Below, in pieces: positions 4,855 to 7,342 of a DNA stretch of 7,342 nt. Source of the DNA: Phycisphaerales bacterium UBA1910. Lineage in GTDB: Bacteria > Planctomycetota > Phycisphaerae > Phycisphaerales > UBA1924. Within the stretch, counting starts at the first letter, position 1, and each line of letters begins with the position of its first letter. Location of the stretch: assembly GCA_002337545.1 (NCBI GenBank), contig DDGE01000007.1:97064-104405 (forward strand). Direction: 5' to 3'. Below the pieces are notes generated by a model. It was given only the letters and a program-made list of their open reading frames with translations, was not told where the DNA came from and searched no databases. The translations under genes were made by a program, and so were the position numbers.

Positions 4855-5868
4855 TCACGCCGTCACCGCCGCAAGCCCCATCGCCTTCGCCATCGCCTGC
4901 CCCATCTCCGATGGGTTCAACGCGATCTCCGCGCCCGCTTCACGCAACGCATCGATCTTCGAGTCCGCCGTGCCGGTGGGCTTGCCGCCCGCGCCGCTGG
5001 AGATAATCGCGCCAGCGTGTCCCATCCGCTTGCCGGGAGGCGCCGTGCGACCCGCAATAAAAGCGGCCACCGGCTTGGTCACATGCTTCGCGATGTACTC
5101 CGCCGCCGCCTCCTCGTCCTCGCCGCCGATCTCGCCGATCATCAGGATCCCGTCCGTGTCCGGGTCCTCTTCAAACATCCGGATGCAGTCGATGTGGTTC
5201 AACCCACGCACCGGGTCGCCACCGATGCCCACACAGGTCGACTGAGCGATGCCCAGCTGCGAGGTCTGCCACACCGCCTCGTAGGTCAGCGTGCCAGAGC
5301 GCGAAACAATACCCACGGCCTTGCCCGTGCTCGCCTCGCTCACATGCGTATGGATGTAGCCCGGCATGATGCCGATCTTGCACCCAGCGTTCGTGTAGTG
5401 CGACTCCGCCGTGTCCTCGCCCGTCTTGGGCCCAGGGGTGATCACGCCGGGGCAGTTGGGACCGATCAGCGTGAACAGCTCGCGGTTGTGCGCCGAATCC
5501 GCACCACGCGCCGCCGCGTTGCGATCGTCCATCACCCGCCGAACCATGATCATGTCGTTGACCGGCACACCCTCAGTAATACAGCAGATCAACCGGATCC
5601 CCGCGTCCATCGCCTCCAGGATCGCATCGCTGCAGAACGCCGGCGGCACAAAGATCATCGTCGCGTCCGCGCCCGTCGCGTCCACCGCGTCACGCACCGT
5701 ATTGAAGATCGGCAGCCCGTTATCGTCCTTCTGACCGCCCTTGCCGGGGGTCACCCCGCCGACCATCTTGGTTCCGTAGTTGAAGCACCCCTTCGTATGA
5801 AGCGCTCCGAAACTGCCGGTAATGCCCTGACAGATGACTTTGGTGTCCTGATCAACGAGAATGGCCAT
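4855..5868 (-). CDS. sucD: Succinyl-CoA ligase (ADP/GDP-forming) alpha subunit
   Basis: SucD carries the CoA-binding site and the phosphorylated histidine of the TCA-cycle enzyme that interconverts succinyl-CoA and succinate with nucleotide phosphorylation; it works with the beta subunit SucC in the cytoplasm. From ATG 5868 the protein has 337 aa. It opens with the Rossmann-type CoA domain ([35 protein letters not shown]), followed by [48 protein letters not shown] and MIGEIGG. The catalytic histidine is His284 in [11 protein letters not shown]. Family members are usually about 290 aa. The extra length lies around residues 114-132 and 148-162, between the STGK and MPGYIH motifs, and near [18 protein letters not shown] 5868 is chosen because GGAG lies six bases upstream; the frame also permits TTG 5880. 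No sucC lies on either side, so the beta subunit must be encoded elsewhere. Confidence 0.95.
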   Translation of the reverse strand: MAILVDQDTKVICQGITGSFGALHTKGCFNYGTKMVGGVTPGKGGQKDDNGLPIFNTVRDAVDATGADATMIFVPPAFCSDAILEAMDAGIRLICCITEGVPVNDMIMVRRVMDDRNAAARGADSAHNRELFTLIGPNCPGVITPGPKTGEDTAESHYTNAGCKIGIMPGYIHTHVSEASTGKAVGIVSRSGTLTYEAVWQTSQLGIAQSTCVGIGGDPVRGLNHIDCIRMFEEDPDTDGILMIGEIGGEDEEAAAEYIAKHVTKPVAAFIAGRTAPPGKRMGHAGAIISSGAGGKPTGTADSKIDALREAGAEIALNPSEMGQAMAKAMGLAAVTA

Positions 5869-5953
5869 GCGCCGCTCCAATCTGTGTGTTTCGTCTGGAT
5901 TCGCCAGATCCTAGGCCAAGACCACCCCCGCTCCCACCACGCTAGAGTTCACC

Positions 5954-7099
5954 ATGCCCAGAAACACCGCCACACGCCGACTCACAGCCCGCATCAGCCG
6001 CCTACTCATCCCAGCGATCGCCTCGCTGACCGCCGTCGGCTGCGCTCCCTCCCAGCTCCGCGAGGTCGCATCCTCCAACGAGCTCCAATGGACCGGCGTC
6101 GCCCACGCCCCCGACGGGCGCGTCTTCGTCAACTACCCACGCTGGTCCGATCGCTACCAGTTCGCCGTCGCCCGCGTCCTCGATACCGCGACCCCCTCCA
6201 CCGTCCGCCCATATCCCAACGCCATCATCAACAACTGGTCACCCGAGGGCCCCGGCGCAGGAGACTGGCAAGAACGCTTCGTCGCCGTCCAGTCCGTCCA
6301 CATCGACCGCCAGGGACGAATGTGGGTCCTCGACACCGGGCGGGTCAGCCAAGACGCGGGCCGCCAGGCCGTCGTCTACGAGATCGACCTCGATCGCGAC
6401 CGCGTCAAACTCGCCCTCCCACTCCCCTTCGATATCGCCCCAGAGGGCAGCTACATCAATGACATCCGCCTCACGCCCGACGGGCGATGGGCCTTCATCT
6501 CCGACTCGGGCCTGGGTGCGATCATCGTCCTCGATACCAAAACCGGCGACGCACGACGCGTCCTCGACGACCACCACAGCACCAAGGGCAACAGCGAACG
6601 CATCATCGAGATCGACGGGCGACCCCTCCTCATCAACGAAACCGGCCAGCCCCCCGTCATCCACTGCGACGGCATCGCCGTCTCCCCGGACGCCAAGTGG
6701 GTCTACTACAAGGCCATCAGCGCCGACCCGCTCTTCCGCGTCCCCGTCGCCATGCTCACCGACGACCGCATCCCCGCCGAGCAGCTCGCCAGCGCTGTCG
6801 AAGACCTCGGCACCGCACCCATCACCGACGCCATCATCTTCGACGACGCCGGCAACCTCTACTTCTCCGCACTCGAGCAGAACGCCATCCTCTACCGCAC
6901 ACCCCAAGGCGACTACAAGGACCTCGTCCGCCACCGCTCCATCAGCTGGCCCGACAGCTTCGCCATCGACCGCGAAAACGACCTGCTCGTCTTCACCACC
7001 GCCCTCATCCACCGCACCCCGCGCTTCAGCGAGGGCGAAACATGGCCCGACGAGCCCTACCGCGTCTTCACCCACCCCCTCGCGCCGGCAAATGAATAA
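5954..7099 (+). CDS. Major royal jelly/yellow-family beta-propeller, predicted exported lipoprotein
   Basis: This 381-aa protein matches the MRJP/yellow family, which in bacteria is often labelled L-dopachrome tautomerase-related although that activity is rarely shown. The N-terminus has an arginine-rich start and the hydrophobic run LLIPAIASLTAVGC; Cys30 follows a loose lipobox (AVGC), suggesting a lipoprotein or a cleaved signal. Family features follow in order: WTGVAHAPDGRVFVNYPRW (46-64), FVAVQSVHIDRQGRMWVLDTG (109-129), YINDIRLTPDGRWAFISDSG (167-186), IHCDGIAVSPDAKWVYYKAI (236-255), ITDAIIFDDAGNLYFSALEQ (290-309) and ISWPDSFAIDRENDLLVFTT (330-349), repeated propeller blades. No clear Shine-Dalgarno site precedes the ATG. 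TAGAGT at 5943-5948 could be a -10 box placing transcription at or very near the ATG, but this is speculative. It is divergent from sucD with about 85 bases between the starts. Confidence 0.88.
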   Translation: MPRNTATRRLTARISRLLIPAIASLTAVGCAPSQLREVASSNELQWTGVAHAPDGRVFVNYPRWSDRYQFAVARVLDTATPSTVRPYPNAIINNWSPEGPGAGDWQERFVAVQSVHIDRQGRMWVLDTGRVSQDAGRQAVVYEIDLDRDRVKLALPLPFDIAPEGSYINDIRLTPDGRWAFISDSGLGAIIVLDTKTGDARRVLDDHHSTKGNSERIIEIDGRPLLINETGQPPVIHCDGIAVSPDAKWVYYKAISADPLFRVPVAMLTDDRIPAEQLASAVEDLGTAPITDAIIFDDAGNLYFSALEQNAILYRTPQGDYKDLVRHRSISWPDSFAIDRENDLLVFTTALIHRTPRFSEGETWPDEPYRVFTHPLAPANE

Positions 7100-7117
7100 G
7101 CCGACTTTCGTCGGCTT
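7098..7117. terminator. Hairpin between convergent genes, possible bidirectional terminator
   Basis: AAGCCGAC (7098-7105) and GTCGGCTT (7110-7117) form a perfect 8-bp stem with a TTTC loop, which is GAAA on the minus strand. It overlaps the last two bases of the propeller gene's stop codon and lies between that gene and the convergent PEP-CTERM-like gene. There is no T-run on the plus side, and only ATTCATTT follows on the minus side, so its efficiency as a terminator is uncertain. Confidence 0.5.
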
Positions 7118-7150
7118 GTAGGTATCAGTGATTCGGGATCTCGCGGTCAA

Positions 7151-7342
7151 TCAGCGCCGACGCCGACCCGCCGCCAGCAGCCCCACCGACGCCAGCAACG
7201 CCAGCCCGCCCGGAGCCGGCACCAGCGTAAACGACGCGCTCATCGAGAACCCATCCACCTGCTCATCACGCCGATCGCCAGACGCCTCGATCCGGCTCTC
7301 CATATCCGCGTCCAGAAAAAACGCGCGTGATCCATCCACTGT
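7151..7342 (-). CDS. C-terminal end of a PEP-CTERM-like sorting-domain protein (5' end outside window)
   Basis: Only the last 63 or so residues are visible, and the frame is still open at the window edge. The end shows the three parts of a PEP-CTERM-type anchor: a VPAPGG motif (a P-A-P variant of PEP), a hydrophobic segment LALLASVGLLAAG, and the terminal basic cluster RRRR. In other bacteria such tails are recognised by exosortase and the protein is exported and processed. The GTG at 7339-7337 could be read as a start but would leave no signal peptide, so the gene is treated as partial. The preceding residues FSMSASFTL look like the last strand of an exported beta domain. What the main domain is cannot be seen. 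Confidence 0.8.
   Translation of the reverse strand, partial: TVDGSRAFFLDADMESRIEASGDRRDEQVDGFSMSASFTLVPAPGGLALLASVGLLAAGRRRR

Noticed and set aside
5017..6462. Long 481-aa plus-strand open frame
   Set aside because: It is antisense to sucD and then out of frame with the propeller gene. Its arginine/histidine-rich composition is typical of a shadow frame in GC-rich coding DNA.
6239..7150. 303-aa minus-strand open frame
   Set aside because: It is antisense to the propeller gene, extremely rich in Asp, Glu, Val and Gly, and has no recognisable motif. It is a shadow frame.
1..7342. CRISPR array, tRNA, rRNA or riboswitch
   Set aside because: No regularly spaced repeats, cloverleaf-like segments or recognisable rRNA or riboswitch cores were seen on either strand.

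Overview
This is a GC-rich bacterial chromosome fragment, most likely from a planctomycete of the class Phycisphaerae. Three things suggest this: a secreted protein ending in the paired EF-hand (dockerin-type) tail common in that group (CPADLNDDG...FFDVSAFLSAY, twice), a C-terminal PEP-CTERM-like anchor ending in RRRR at the right edge, and strong use of C-ending codons in the core genes. The assignment is inferred from protein style, because no rRNA or other marker is present.

Layout from left to right. (1) 1-735 (+) is the C-terminal part of a metal-dependent amidohydrolase, cut by the window edge. (2) About 868-1581 (+) is a PAS-LuxR transcription regulator, preceded by an operator-like palindrome and followed by a strong intrinsic terminator. 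(3) 1790-2698 (+) is an exported L-type (legume-type) lectin with a C-terminal pair of EF-hand repeats, followed by a weaker terminator. (4) 2699-3048 has no convincing gene; its first part is rich in inverted repeats. (5) 3049-4688 (-) is a low-GC island with two unrecognised genes: a probable secreted, cysteine-containing protein whose start region looks frameshifted, then a three-helix membrane protein behind an intercistronic hairpin. (6) 4855-5868 (-) is sucD, succinyl-CoA ligase alpha subunit, longer than usual and with no sucC beside it. (7) 5954-7099 (+) is a secreted or lipoprotein beta-propeller of the major royal jelly/yellow family, divergent from sucD. (8) 7151-7342 (-) is the end of a PEP-CTERM-like protein that continues beyond the window.

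The genes do not form one pathway. sucD and the amidohydrolase are metabolic genes. The lectin, royal-jelly-type propeller and PEP-CTERM-like protein belong to the cell-surface or exported repertoire. The two-gene low-GC island is the part most likely to be accessory and undescribed. Its pairing of a probable exported protein with a small membrane protein is compatible with an effector/immunity or surface-complex arrangement, but nothing in the sequence proves that.
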